Of a DNA stretch of 64,000 bases, positions 37,024-48,240 are shown one piece after another; within the stretch, counting starts at the first letter, position 1, and the number at the start of each line of letters is the position of its first letter. Source of the DNA: Ascidia mentula. Taxonomy: Eukaryota > Chordata > Ascidiacea > Phlebobranchia > Ascidiidae. The notes beneath the pieces are model-generated. The model made no database searches, was not told the DNA's origin, and worked only from the letters and a program-made list of their open reading frames with translations. Both the position numbers and the translations under genes were made by a program. The DNA lies in assembly GCA_947561715.1 (NCBI GenBank), contig OX387201.1, positions 10,740,001 to 10,804,000 on the forward strand. The letters run 5' to 3'.

Positions 37024-39448
37024 GTAACACCTAGCAAAAGAAAACACAATATAGAAGTGGAAAGGATGGAACACGGCAACTTACCAGTCAGAAAATTATC
37101 TCATTGTCATGAATGCTGCATCAAACGATCACCAATGATCATTATTGATTTGCATCCCCTAATTCGGGAAAAATTCAGGAATATATCCCCTTGTTAATAC
37201 CTGATCATGAATAATTATACTTGAAGTTCATGAGTGGGAATGCGGGATAAATCAGATACTGTTCAGAAATAGTTCATAACAAATTACGTTCTTTCGTCGA
37301 CGCTTCAAGGGAAGTTGTCACACGCCCAAAGCAGCAAAAAAAATCTATGATGTGTGCGTCGGTCTCAAAGAGGGCGAAATTTTACATAACAAAACGTTTT
37401 TATTTCAACTGTACGAAGAAGACTGTTTGTTGTACACCTTGCGAGTCCATCAACAATTTTAAAAAACCACCAACAATTTTCGATTGTCCGAATGTTTTGG
37501 TAAATTTTTACAATAATTCTTTTTGCAGAAGCAAAAGATACGTTATAAGCGTTAAAGTACACAGAAAGTTACTTAAAAATAATATTTAAAACGAAACTAA
37601 AACGCAAGCAACCAATCAAAGCCCTCGTGTTGCATTCCAACGAGCAATCCAATCACCGGGCAATTTAAGGCTGGTGCGTCGATGCACAGCGATTTCAGTT
37701 TAGTCATAATTATGTTGGAAAAGTTAGGCCAGGTTTCAATAGTTTGTAATGCTGATTTGTCCAAGTTACTGTTTTGTATCCCAGTAAACCGAATGGAGTG
37801 CAGAATTTTTGTTCTGTATCATTGTAAGCAACGAATTTCAGGAGGTTTTGGGGGATAACCTGTATGTATATATATGTGTTATAGGAAATGTGGTCGGTAT
37901 CCTTTTATTTGTCGTTGTCTTTGATGAAAGGATTTCACATCATTCCAGCTTACACCTTATTTGTTCAAATTCTGGATAACGAAGATGTCACCCTGGACCA
38001 GTGTTCTGCAGAAACAAAATGACTTGCGTAGTTTGTTTTTTTGTTTAATGTTGCTGTTTTTCAGGGTTTGATGCGATGCAAAATTGTTTCGACGGATGCC
38101 ACGTTGTTGCCGATTCATACATCTAATTTGTACTGTGCTGATGCCAACAACATCCATTTGAGGAAAGAACTGAAGGAACACTAAGCTTGTGCAGCCAATT
38201 CGAAATTTGTGTTCGATCAAAACAACATCCCATAAAACACGTCCATGAATGGAGACGTTCGTAAGCATCCATTATTTTGTTTCGTGGTTGTAAGTTGTGA
38301 TATGTCGCAGTGTTCGGAAGTATGAAGTAATATGTCAACGGGATTAGGTCGCTGTTTAAATTTATACCAATCAGTTCAAAACAGTGTTTGATGCAGAACT
38401 ACAGGACTATGGATTATCTTTCGGAAGCAAAACTTCTTGTGGTTATTTTGACTTTCTCCTTTGCAACAACCAAACAAAACATTTTTACAAAATTAACCGA
38501 AAAAGTAACTACTACAATAAAACATAACACTACTGAAAATAAGGCTTAGGAGAACTAACGTAGGAAAAACATGCTTAAAACGAATTTGCAATAAAACATA
38601 AAACCAATCGGTGTGAATTTGTGGTAGTTTTGCAGACAGAATGAAAAGATAAGAGATAAGCTGAAAGAATGCAAAAAAACCTCCGATTTGTTCGTTAGTA
38701 CTTTGCTGGTATCGGAATTGTTAGAAATGAGCTTTGCCGCTGTTGGTATTGTTACGACAATGCATTACTGATGTTGCATTCGTAGTTAGATCTGAAGGGT
38801 ATAATGATATCGTCCTTACTCTGCCAGTCGTCGATGTTAAACCACCCACTGCCGAAGGTCCGACCGAAAAGAGTTTTTATTTTGCAACAACAATTCGGCA
38901 GCGGCACGGCTAGAATAGTTGCCGATTTAAGAGTTTTGAGAAACCAAATTTGGTAAATTTTATTATTTAAAACGTCTTTGAATTGTGGGGTTTAGCATAA
39001 TTAGGCGTGCATTCAGCCATATGTCCGGCAAGCTACAATTATAAGATCACAAACCACGTCAATCATATTATAATCATGCTGCAGAGAATATCGCATTAAA
39101 AATTCGTACTTAAAAATAAGTGTGCACTAACAAATAATCACCATACAGTTGTTTGAAGATCACAAATAAAACCACCATGCTTGATAAATTTATCGCCTTC
39201 CCCACCCATTCTACCAAGTAGTTGGTTTATTTAAGTTTCGAATAAACTGGTGAAAATGGGCGACCAGTAGATGGTATGATGTTCATCCAATAATCATCAG
39301 CGCCCTTAGACCAAGGAATGTTAACTTTGGTAAACATAGTGTAAGCAAAGAGATTGGAGAAGCATCTACATACATTGTAGGACACATTAAACAAAAAGTC
39401 CAAGCATATTGAAGGAAGTTTGTTTCTCTCATCCTCAAGCTAAAACAA
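37024..39448. repeat. 2.4-kb tandem unit 1 of 3
   Basis: This is the first of three head-to-tail units. Its right end carries a duplicate of the last BHMT2 exon (around 39230-39310) and a stub of exon 6 fused directly to it after an internal deletion. The unit then meets the next at the sequence AAAACAAGTCACACC. A short TA-rich microsatellite near 37864-37880 differs in length between units. Confidence 0.88.
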
Positions 39449-41851
39449 GTCACACCTAGCAAAAAAACACAATCTAGAAGTTGAAAAGGGTGGAACACGG
39501 TAACTTCCCAGTTCGAAAATTATCTCATTGTCATGAATGCTGCATCAAACGATCACCAATGATCATTATTGATTTGCATCACATAATTCGGGAAAAATTC
39601 AGGAATATATCCCCTTGTTAATACCTGATCATGAATGATTATACTTGAAGTTCATGAGTTGGAATGTGGGATAAATCAGATACTGTTCAGAAATAGTTCA
39701 TATCAAATTAGGTTCTTTCGTCGACGCTTCAAGGGAAGTCGTCAAACGCCCAAAGCAGCAAAAAAAATCTATGAGAGGGCGAAATTTTACATCACAAAAC
39801 CTTTTTATTTTAACTGTACGAAGAGAAACTGTTCGTTGTACACCTTGCGAGTGCATCAACAATTTTGAAAATCCATCAACAATTTTGGATTGTCCGAATG
39901 TTTTGGTAAATTTTTACAATATTTCATTTTTGCAGAAGCAAAAGATACGTTATAAGCATTAAAGTACACAGAAAGTTACTTTAAAATAATATTTAAAACG
40001 AAACTAAAACGCAAGCAACCAATCAAAGCCCTCGTGTTGCATTCCAACGAGCAATCCAATTACCGGGCAATTTAAGGCTGGTGCGTCGATGCACAGCGAT
40101 TTCAGTTTAGTCATAATTATGTTGGAAAAGTTAGGCCAGGTTTCAATAGTTTGTAATGCTGATTTGTCCAAGTTACTGTTTTGTATCCCAGTAAACGGAA
40201 TGGAGTGCAGAATTTTTGTTCTGTATCATTGTAAGCAACGAATTTCAGGAGGTTTTTGGGGATAACCTGTATGTATATATATATGTTATAGGAAATGTGG
40301 TCGGTATCCTTTTATTTGTCGTTGTCTTAGATGAAAGGATTTCACATCATTCCAGCTTACACCTTATTTGTTCAAATACTGGATAACGAAGATGTCACTC
40401 TGGACCAGTGTTCTGCAGAAATAAAATGACTTGCGTAGTTTGTTTTTTTGTTTAATGTTGCTGTTTTTCAGGGTTTGGTGCGATGAAAAATTGTTTCGAC
40501 GGATGCCACGTTGTTGCCGATTCATACATCTAATTTGTACTGTGCTGATGCCAACAACATCCATTTGAGGAAAGAACTGAAGGAACACTAAGCTTGTGCA
40601 GCCGATTCGAAATTTGTGTTCGATCAAAACAACATTCCATAAAACACGTCCATGAATGGAGACGTTCGTAAGCATCCATTATTTTGTTTCGTGGTTGTAA
40701 GTTGTGATATGTCGCAGTGTTCGGAAGTATGAAGTAATATGTCAACGGGATTAGGTCGCTGTTTAAATTTATACCAATCAGTACAAACAGTGTTTGATGC
40801 AGAACTACAGGACTATGGATTATCTTTCGGAAGCAAAACTTCTTGTGGTTATTTTGACTTTCTCCTTTGCAACAACCAAACAAAACATTTTTACAAAATT
40901 AACCGAAAAAGTAACTACTACAATAAAACATAACACTACTGAAAATAAGGCTTAGGAGAACTAACGTAGGAAAAACATGCTCAAAGAACTTGCAATAAAA
41001 CAATATCGGTGTGAATTTGTGGTAGTTTTACAGACAAGAGCAAAAAAAGATAAGAGATAGGCTGAAAGAATGCAAACAAAAACCTCCCATTTGGTCGTTA
41101 GTACTTTGCTGGTATCGGAATTGTTAGAAATGAGCTTCGCCGCTATTGGTATTGTTACGACAATGCATTACTGATGTTACATTCGTAGTTAGATCTGAAG
41201 GGTATAATGATATCGTCCTTACTCTACCAGTCGTCGATGTTAAACCACCCACTGCCGAAGGTCAGACCGAAAAGAGTTTTTATTTTGAAACAACAATTCG
41301 GCAGCGGCACGGCTAGAATAGTTGCCGATTTAAGAGTTTTGAGAAACCAAATTTGGTAAATTTTATTATTTAAAACGTCTTTGAATTGTGGGGTTTAGCG
41401 TAATTAGGCGTGCATTCAGCCATATGTCCGGCAAGCTACAATTAAAAGATCACAAACCACGTCAATCCTATTATAATCATGCTGCAGAGAATATCGCATT
41501 AAAAATTCGTACTTAAAAATAAGTGTGCACTAACAAATAATCACCATACAGTTGTTTGGTGATCACAAATAAAACCATCATGCTTGATAAATTTATCGCC
41601 TTCCCCACCCATTCTAGCAAGTAGTTGGTTTAATTAAGTTTCGAATAAACTGGTGAAAATGGGCGACCAGTTGATGGTATGATGTTCATCCAATAATCAT
41701 CAGCGCCCTTAGACCAAGGAATGTTAACTTTGGTAAACATGGTGTAAGCAAAGAGATTGGAGAAGCATCTACATACATTGTAGGACATATTAAACAAAAA
41801 GTCCAAGCATATTGAAGGAAGTTTGTTTCTCTCATCCTCAAGCTAAAACAA
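39449..41851. repeat. 2.4-kb tandem unit 2 of 3
   Basis: This 2403-base unit is nearly identical to units 1 and 3. It carries the same orphan last exon of BHMT2 (around 41633-41710) and the same exon 6 stub, with the same internal deletion as unit 1. Units 1 and 2 therefore share a common origin after the deletion. Confidence 0.88.
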
Positions 41852-44496
41852 GTCACACCTAGCAAAAAAACACAATCTAGAAGTGGAAAAGGGTGGAACA
41901 CGGTAACTTCCCAGTTCGAAAATTATCTCATTGTCATGAATGCTGCATCAAACGATCACCAATGATCATTATTGATTTGCATCACATAATTCGGGAAAAA
42001 TTCAGGAATATATCCCCTTGTTAATACCTGATCATGAATAATTATACTTGAAGTTCATGAGTTGGAATGTGGGATAAATCAGATACTGTTCAGAAATAGT
42101 TCATATCAAATTAGGTTCTTTCGTCGACGCTTCAAGGGAAGTCGTCAAACGCCCAAAGCAGCAAAAAAAATCTATGAGAGGGCGAAATTTTACATCACAA
42201 AACCTTTTTATTTTAACTGTACGAAGAGAAACTGTTCGTTGTACACCTTGCGAGTTCATCAACAATTTTGAAAATCCATCAACAATTTTGGATTGTCCGA
42301 ATGTTTTGGTAAATTTTTACAATATTTCTTTTTTGCAGAAGCAAAAGATACGTTATAAGCATTAAAGTACACAGAAAGTTACTTTAAAATAATATTTAAA
42401 ACGAAACTAAAACGCAAGCAACCAATCAAAGCCCTCGTGTTGCATTCCAACGAGCAATCCAATCACCAGGCAATTTAAGGATGGTGCGTCGATGCACAGC
42501 GATTTCAGTTTAGTCATAATTATGTTGGAAAAGTTAGGCCAGGTTTCAATAGTTTGTAATGCTGATTTGTCCAAGTTACTGTTTTGTATCCCAGTAAACC
42601 GAATGGAGTGCAGAATTTTTGTTCTGTATCATTGTGAGCAACGAATTTCAGGAGGTTTTGGGGGATAACCTGTATGTATATATATATATATGTGTTATAG
42701 GAAATGTGGTCGGTATCCTTTTATTTGTCGTTGTCTTGGATGAAAGGATTTCACATCATTCCAGCTTACACCTTATTTGTTCAAATTCTGGATAACGAAG
42801 ATGTCACCCTGGACCAGTGTTCTGCAGAAACAAAATGACTTGCGTAGTTTGTTTTTTTGTTTAATGTTGCTGTTTTTCAGGGTTTGGTGCGATGAAAAAT
42901 TGTTTCGACGGATGCCACGTTGTTGCCGATTCATGCATCTAATTTGTACTGTGCTGATGCCAACAACATCCATTTGAGGAAAGAACTGAAGGAACACTAA
43001 GCTTGTGCAGCCGATTCGAAATTTGTGTTCGATCAAAACAACATCCCATAAAACACGTCAATGACTGGAGACGTTCGTAAGCATCCATTATTTTGTTTCG
43101 TGGTTGTAAGTTGTGACATGTCGCAGTGTTCGGAGGTATGAAGTAATATGTCAACGGGATTAGGTCGCTGTTTAAATTTATACCAATCAGTTCAAACAGT
43201 GTTTGATGCAGAACTACAGGAGTATGGATTATCTTTTGGAAGCAAAACTTCTTGTGGTTATTTTGACTTTCTCCTTTACAACAACCAAACAAAAAGTAAC
43301 TACTACAATAAAACATAACACCACTGAAAATAAGGCTTAGGAGAACTAACGTAGGAAAAACATGCTCAAAAAGAATTTGCAATAAAACAATAAACTAATC
43401 GGTGTGAATTTGTGGTAATTTTGCAGACAGAATGAAAAGATTAGAGATAAGCTGAAAGAATGCAAACAAAAACCTCCGATTTGGTCGTTAGTACTTTGCT
43501 GGTATCGGAAATGTTAGAAATGAGTTTCGCCGCTGTTGGTATTGTTACGACAATGCATTACTGATGTTGCATTCGTTCATAGTTAGATCTGAAGGGTATA
43601 AGGATATCGTCCTTATTCTACCATTCAGTCGTCGATGTTTAACCACCCACTGCCGAAGGTCAGACCGAAAAGAGTTATTATTTTGTGACAACAATTCGGC
43701 AGCGGCACGGCTAGAATAGTTGCCGATTTTGTATACAACCAGCGTACAGCAATCTTGGGACCTTATGCCCTGTGTAGGTCTACCTAGTTTAACAGTTTTG
43801 AGAAACCAAATTTGGTAAATTTTATTATTTAAAACGTCTTTGAATTGTGGGGTTTAGTGTAATTAGGCGTGCATTCAGCCATATGTCCGGCAAGCAACAA
43901 TTATAAGACCACAAATCACGTCAATCATATTATAAACATGCTGCAGAGAATATCGCATTAAAAATTCGTACTTAAAAATAAGTGTGCACTAATAAATAAT
44001 CACCATGCAGTTGTTTGAAGATCACAAAAAAAACCATCGCGCTTGATAAATTTATCGCCTCATCCACCCATTCCAGCAAGTAGTTGGTTTAATTAAGTTT
44101 TGAATAAACTGGTGAAATTGGGCGACCAGTTGATGGTATGATGTTCATCCAATAATCATCAGCGCCCCTAAAGCAAGGAATGTTAATTTACTTTGGTAAA
44201 CATAGTGTAAGCAAAGAGAAGCCTGTACTACATTGTAGGACATATTAAACGAATAGTCGAAGTATACTGGAGCATTCGTGTTATCTCCTCAAGATGTAAA
44301 TGCAATGATTATGCAGCGAGTAGTTGGAAAAGGACACTACGTACTTTGTATACTTCTAGCTTCTAGTGCCACTGCGACTATAAACTCACTTCGGTTGAAT
44401 CGCTACACTTGTACTTTTTTTCAAAAGTGCCCCAAGTTTTGGACAAAGATTGTTCGCCGGAGGAAGTTTGTTTCTCTCATCCGTAAGCTAAAACAA
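41852..44496. repeat. 2.4-kb tandem unit 3 of 3
   Basis: This unit keeps the full spacing between the last exon and exon 6 of BHMT2-B, so it is the one attached to the gene body. Its TA microsatellite (about 42673-42691) is the longest of the three. The homologous single unit in copy A is 9003-11674. Confidence 0.88.
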
Positions 44497-44710
44497 GAAG
44501 TAAATAATTTGCTATACTTAAATAAAAAATCATCAGTATATTCAGAATAAATTAGTCAAAACCAATTGTTTAAAAATTATTTCAAATACTTTCATAATAT
44601 TTGAGATCAATAAAACTAAAGTTGACAATGATGGAAAGTGTGCTGCAAACAGTGCCACTGTTTCGACTTATCGGATATCAAGTCGCCACAACGTGAAAAC
44701 AATATGAAAA

Positions 44711-45103
44711 CGCGTACCACTAGTGGTACGCGAGAGCTTTTCAAGTGGTACGCGATTAAGTCTACTCTATATACAATTTGCCGCACTTTGCAGAAGCCAA
44801 AGTCGCTGCAAATACATGATGTCGGTTTTCTTTATTGTGTATTTGTGACGCAATAGTATCAACGTGAAATTGTTGCACTGTTGAAGTAATTCTGACATCG
44901 TGTATTCAACAGTGCAACAATTTCACGTTGATACTATTGCGTCACAAATGCACAATAAAGAAATCCAAGCAACTGGTGATATTGGCTAAATTGTTATTCA
45001 TTGATGGTATGTCAGAACAGTTATGGTATAGTAATACGGTGGTACGCAGTGTATTAAAAAACAAATGAGCGGTACGTGATTGGAAAAAGTTTGAGAAACA
45101 CTG
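44711..45103. mobile_element. hAT-like nonautonomous element replacing BHMT2-B exon 5
   Basis: The right end, read inward, starts CAGTGTTTCTCAAACTTTTT, the type of terminal repeat seen in hAT transposons. The motif GGTACGC recurs near both ends, as in subterminal transposase-binding repeats. The left end is a perfect 22-base palindrome (44711-44732) and lacks the outer CAGTG, so it is rearranged. A long internal hairpin occupies 44827-44963. There is no transposase. Comparison with copy A shows about 400 bp of BHMT2 DNA was replaced rather than simply interrupted. Confidence 0.7.
44827..44963. repeat. 59-bp inverted repeat (hairpin)
   Basis: Arms 44827-44885 and 44905-44963 are complementary with a single mismatch around a 19-base loop. 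The structure lies within the hAT-like element. Confidence 0.92.
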
Positions 45104-46802
45104 ATCTAAATAAACAACTAACGTACCCAATGGTGCTTCCGGTAGTGCGGAATACCCATAGATATTATTCTCAACTTCAGGACATAACCATCCCAGAGGT
45201 TGGCACATCAGGTAGGGATGTAGATCAGCTTCATCCAATGCTTTCTTCATTATTTTGAACGTCTTAAGGTGAGTATTGATATCATACATACAATTAAGAC
45301 CTAAAAATTAAGCGGGTCTGTTTCATACATTGCTAAATTTAAATGTATAGCTTATATTGTTACTCTACCAATAATGTCGGCTCCTGCCCTGGCCATTCTT
45401 ACGGCACATTCCCCCACAGAAACACCATCTTTGTCTCCCATTGGACTAATCCGCATGGTGGCAGCAATGGGCTTTTTCGCTCTTTTCATGACGTCAATGC
45501 AGATTTCCAATTCCTCAATGTACCAGAAAAACTACCACAAAATATTGCTGTTCTTGACATTGGATATATAATATGCTTGTAAATAAACTGTTGATTGGAT
45601 TGTAACTGACAATTATCTGTAATAAAATGCACGAAAATCAACCCAAAGTCTTTAATCTTTCTTGAAAAACAACACAGCATTTAGTTTTTTTAGTTCCAAA
45701 CACATATAAATCCTTCAAACGTCCTTTTTTGTTAATTGTGTTCACGTATTTCTGTTCACAATTTTATGACTTCTCTACCATGTTGTAATCATGTAGTCAA
45801 AAGTATCAAAGAACAATGCCATATTTTTTTTGTATTTGAAGTTAGAACTAGACTACAGTTTTGGGTCAATTTTAAATTACCTCTCCAAGAATGAAATCGA
45901 CGTCATGATCGATAAACACTTGAAGTTGAGTTTCAAATTCCTTTCTCACTGCGTCAATTCCTTTCTTCTGTGCAAAGCTTATAACTGGAGAGAGACCTCT
46001 ACAGACTAAAGCATCACCTTCGTCTGCGATTTCACGAGCAATATCACAAGCTGCTATGTTCAGTTCTGTACACTAAAAGACAAAAATGGTGAATCTTTGA
46101 CATTTATTGCACTTTACAAAAAAATATAGACGTTGTGAGTAAGTAATTAAGGCAAGTATTTATATATTTCTTAGTATTATCAAAACATGCAAAACCCAAT
46201 TTAAACACATGTATTTTCCAGTTTTTGAAAGTAACCTTATTATTAAAAAAAAGTTTCGTTCACTGCTGCTGTGCTCATCATCAGTTCTGCAAACCAACTG
46301 ACCTGAGTTGTGACCAAACGCACACAAAAGCGGATAAGCGAATCCAAAGGCAAGCTTATCATGATTAGCAAATTAGCTCTGTCTATTCTATTCCGTGTAA
46401 TTAAATGTTTTTGGCACCTAACATTATTTAGTTACAGTTCCGTATATTATAAGAGCTACGTATATTTAATCATTGTTGATTTTTACTGACTTTTTGAATT
46501 ACAAATGTCGAATAAACAAACCACGGTCAAAAAAGAAATCTTACCGTTAGTTTAACATCGGCACTTTTTAGTTTACCCTCGCTGCAGTAAAAACTTGGTG
46601 TTTGCACGACGTCCGATCCAGCCCTCACATATTCCCTGAGCAATTGACGAACTGCCCCCGGGTAAAGTACACACGCTTCAGGTGTCCATGGTCCAGCAGA
46701 ACAATATCCACGTTTTTCCAGCGTCATACACATGCTTCCATCCCCAATAACTGGACCGTCCTTTAGTCTCTCCAAAATCCCCTTTCTCGTCCTTTTAGAC
46801 AT

Positions 46803-48038
46803 TTTGGGAAGATTTTTGCTTGTTTATATCCAAAAGCAATCAACTCTATTCTGTTTTGTCTTACAAGATGAAATTAACAAAAGAAAGAACTATAACGTTC
46901 TTATTTTTAATCCTGGCCGGTGGTCACCCTGATGATAATTAAGACTTCAAGAATTCTATGCTGCATTCGGTGTTGCTTTTAATCAAACAGTTCGGAACAA
47001 TAGTTGATGAATATATTACCCAACCAGACTGACCAAAGTACTCGAACATGCCAAGTTGCATTTGCTGTCACAACCAGCGCAATGCTCAAGCACACTCTCC
47101 AAAGAAAGCTTGACCAACAGTTTGGCAACGCCCTACCAGGAAAAACAGGCATTTTTAAACACCATGCTAGAACGGTGTGCGGAGTTGAATTTATCATCCT
47201 GTGTAAACATTTTTGTTCGTGGGTTTATGCAGCTTAAAGATTCCTTGTATTGACGTCTTTAGCTCATTCTTATTTCTGTCTGCTTGGATAATTATTGAAA
47301 ATGCGTTGCAAGCATAACCTTTGGGGCGTATGTTGCGAGGCAAACAGACGAAGTCAAACCTTTTTTTGAAACGTGCGGCTGCTGAAGTCGGGTGAAGTGG
47401 ATATAAACTGTACAGTAAGCTTTTTGCTGCATTACTTTGATTTTGCATTTTCTTTAGAACGATTGTTGGCAGCAACGTAAACAAATGCATGCCAGTATTG
47501 TAAGACATTGCAACATAATGCCGTTAAAAGTAAAGATGGTGCAAAAAAATTTATCTTGCAACTTTATCGTGTATACTAAACGTATGTCTTTTTCACAGTT
47601 CATCAAAATCAGAACATATATCATAAACACAAGGTGGCGCTTCACTTTTGTTGTTAGACGTAGAGTTCGTTAGTGAACGTCACAAAATTATTGTCCTTGA
47701 CCCTTAAAGGCAGACAACCTTTATTGGGCTGAAAACCTAACAATCGACTTTCTTCTGGTATTGAAGTAGCTCAGCCTTTACAGGGCACAAGGTAGACAAC
47801 GTTAACTTTAATCTTTTCAAAAGAAAACAGTTGTTTTAAGAAAAGTGTTTAAAAATATACATTGGATAAAACAAGCTTGCGTTTCAGATTTGGACAAGCG
47901 CCATCAGAACGATGCATTGGACATTCCACGTATAAATACGTTTCATTTGCGCACCCCTGGTCTAAGTTGTAAATTCAAGGAACATTTTCCATGTTATTTC
48001 CCAGAAAACAGCAAGGTAGGAATGGCATCATCAGATAA
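46803..48038. other. BHMT2-B upstream flank with older duplicated pieces
   Basis: Segments around 46915-46985, 47281-47390 and 47870-47940 match, in order, the upstream flank of BHMT1 (7400-7730), so they are relics of the duplication that created BHMT1 and BHMT2. The piece between them at about 46990-47250 is not in the BHMT1 flank. It contains a plus-strand open frame (47056-47253) ending in an amphipathic stretch; no family was recognised. Confidence 0.6.
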
Positions 48039-48240
48039 GCAATGGGCTTTTTCGCTATTTTATGACGTCAATGCAGATTTCCAAATCCTTAATGTACCAG
48101 AAAAACTACCACAAAATATTGCTGTTCTTGACATTGAATATATAATATGCTTGTAAATAGACTGTTGAATGGATTGTAACTGAATAATAGTAATAAAATG
48201 CACGAAAATCAACCCAAAGATTTAAATCTGTCCTTACGAA
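48039..48240 (-). pseudogene. BHMT exon 3 relic
   Basis: About 200 bases match the 5' half of BHMT exon 3 (48039-48105) and adjoining intron 2 sequence. The reading is WYIKDLEICIDVIK followed by a TAG stop, against an uninterrupted [18 protein letters not shown] in the other copies, with small indels. No other BHMT exon lies nearby. It lies beyond the right end of the duplicated segment. Confidence 0.85.

Larger units (their letters stand above)
13873..46687. repeat. Segmental duplication, copy B (about 32.8 kb)
   Basis: Copy B runs from the junction at 13873 to 46687, where homology with the right end of copy A stops inside BHMT2 exon 1. Only 27095-46687 can be compared with copy A here, because the partner of 13873-27094 lies left of the window. 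It carries the Ig-domain gene, Eph-B, BHMT1-B (intact) and BHMT2-B, all on the minus strand. The head-to-tail order A then B is what a simple tandem duplication predicts. It also explains why the gene at the right end of A is cut while its partner in B continues into unique flank. Confidence 0.85.
44089..46802 (-). pseudogene. BHMT2 copy B, exon 5 lost
   Basis: Exons: 46545-46802 (ATG at 46802), 45881-46072, 45369-45531, 45127-45300, then 44390-44487 and 44089-44167 (TAA). Each matches the length of its BHMT1-B counterpart. Exon 5 (131 bases, GGCCG zinc-binding pair) is absent: between exons 4 and 6 lies a hAT-like element at 44711-45103 where copy A has exon 5. Exon 4 ends in phase 1 and exon 6 starts in phase 0, so splicing across the gap shifts the frame and would also delete two of three zinc ligands. 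Exon 2 has Gly changed to Arg in the VCGGLSP motif and Lys to Ile near its start. Loss of methyltransferase activity is very likely. Confidence 0.88.

Noticed and set aside
41686..41901. Minus-strand open frame ending in RALMIIG
   Set aside because: It is an out-of-frame reading across the orphan BHMT2 last exon; the real frame there gives DDYWMN and STGRPFSP.
37957..43382. Open frames recurring in each 2.4-kb unit (for example 37957-38268, 40364-40675 and 42773-43036)
   Set aside because: The recurrence is due to the tandem repeat itself. The frames vary in length between units and have no splice signals.
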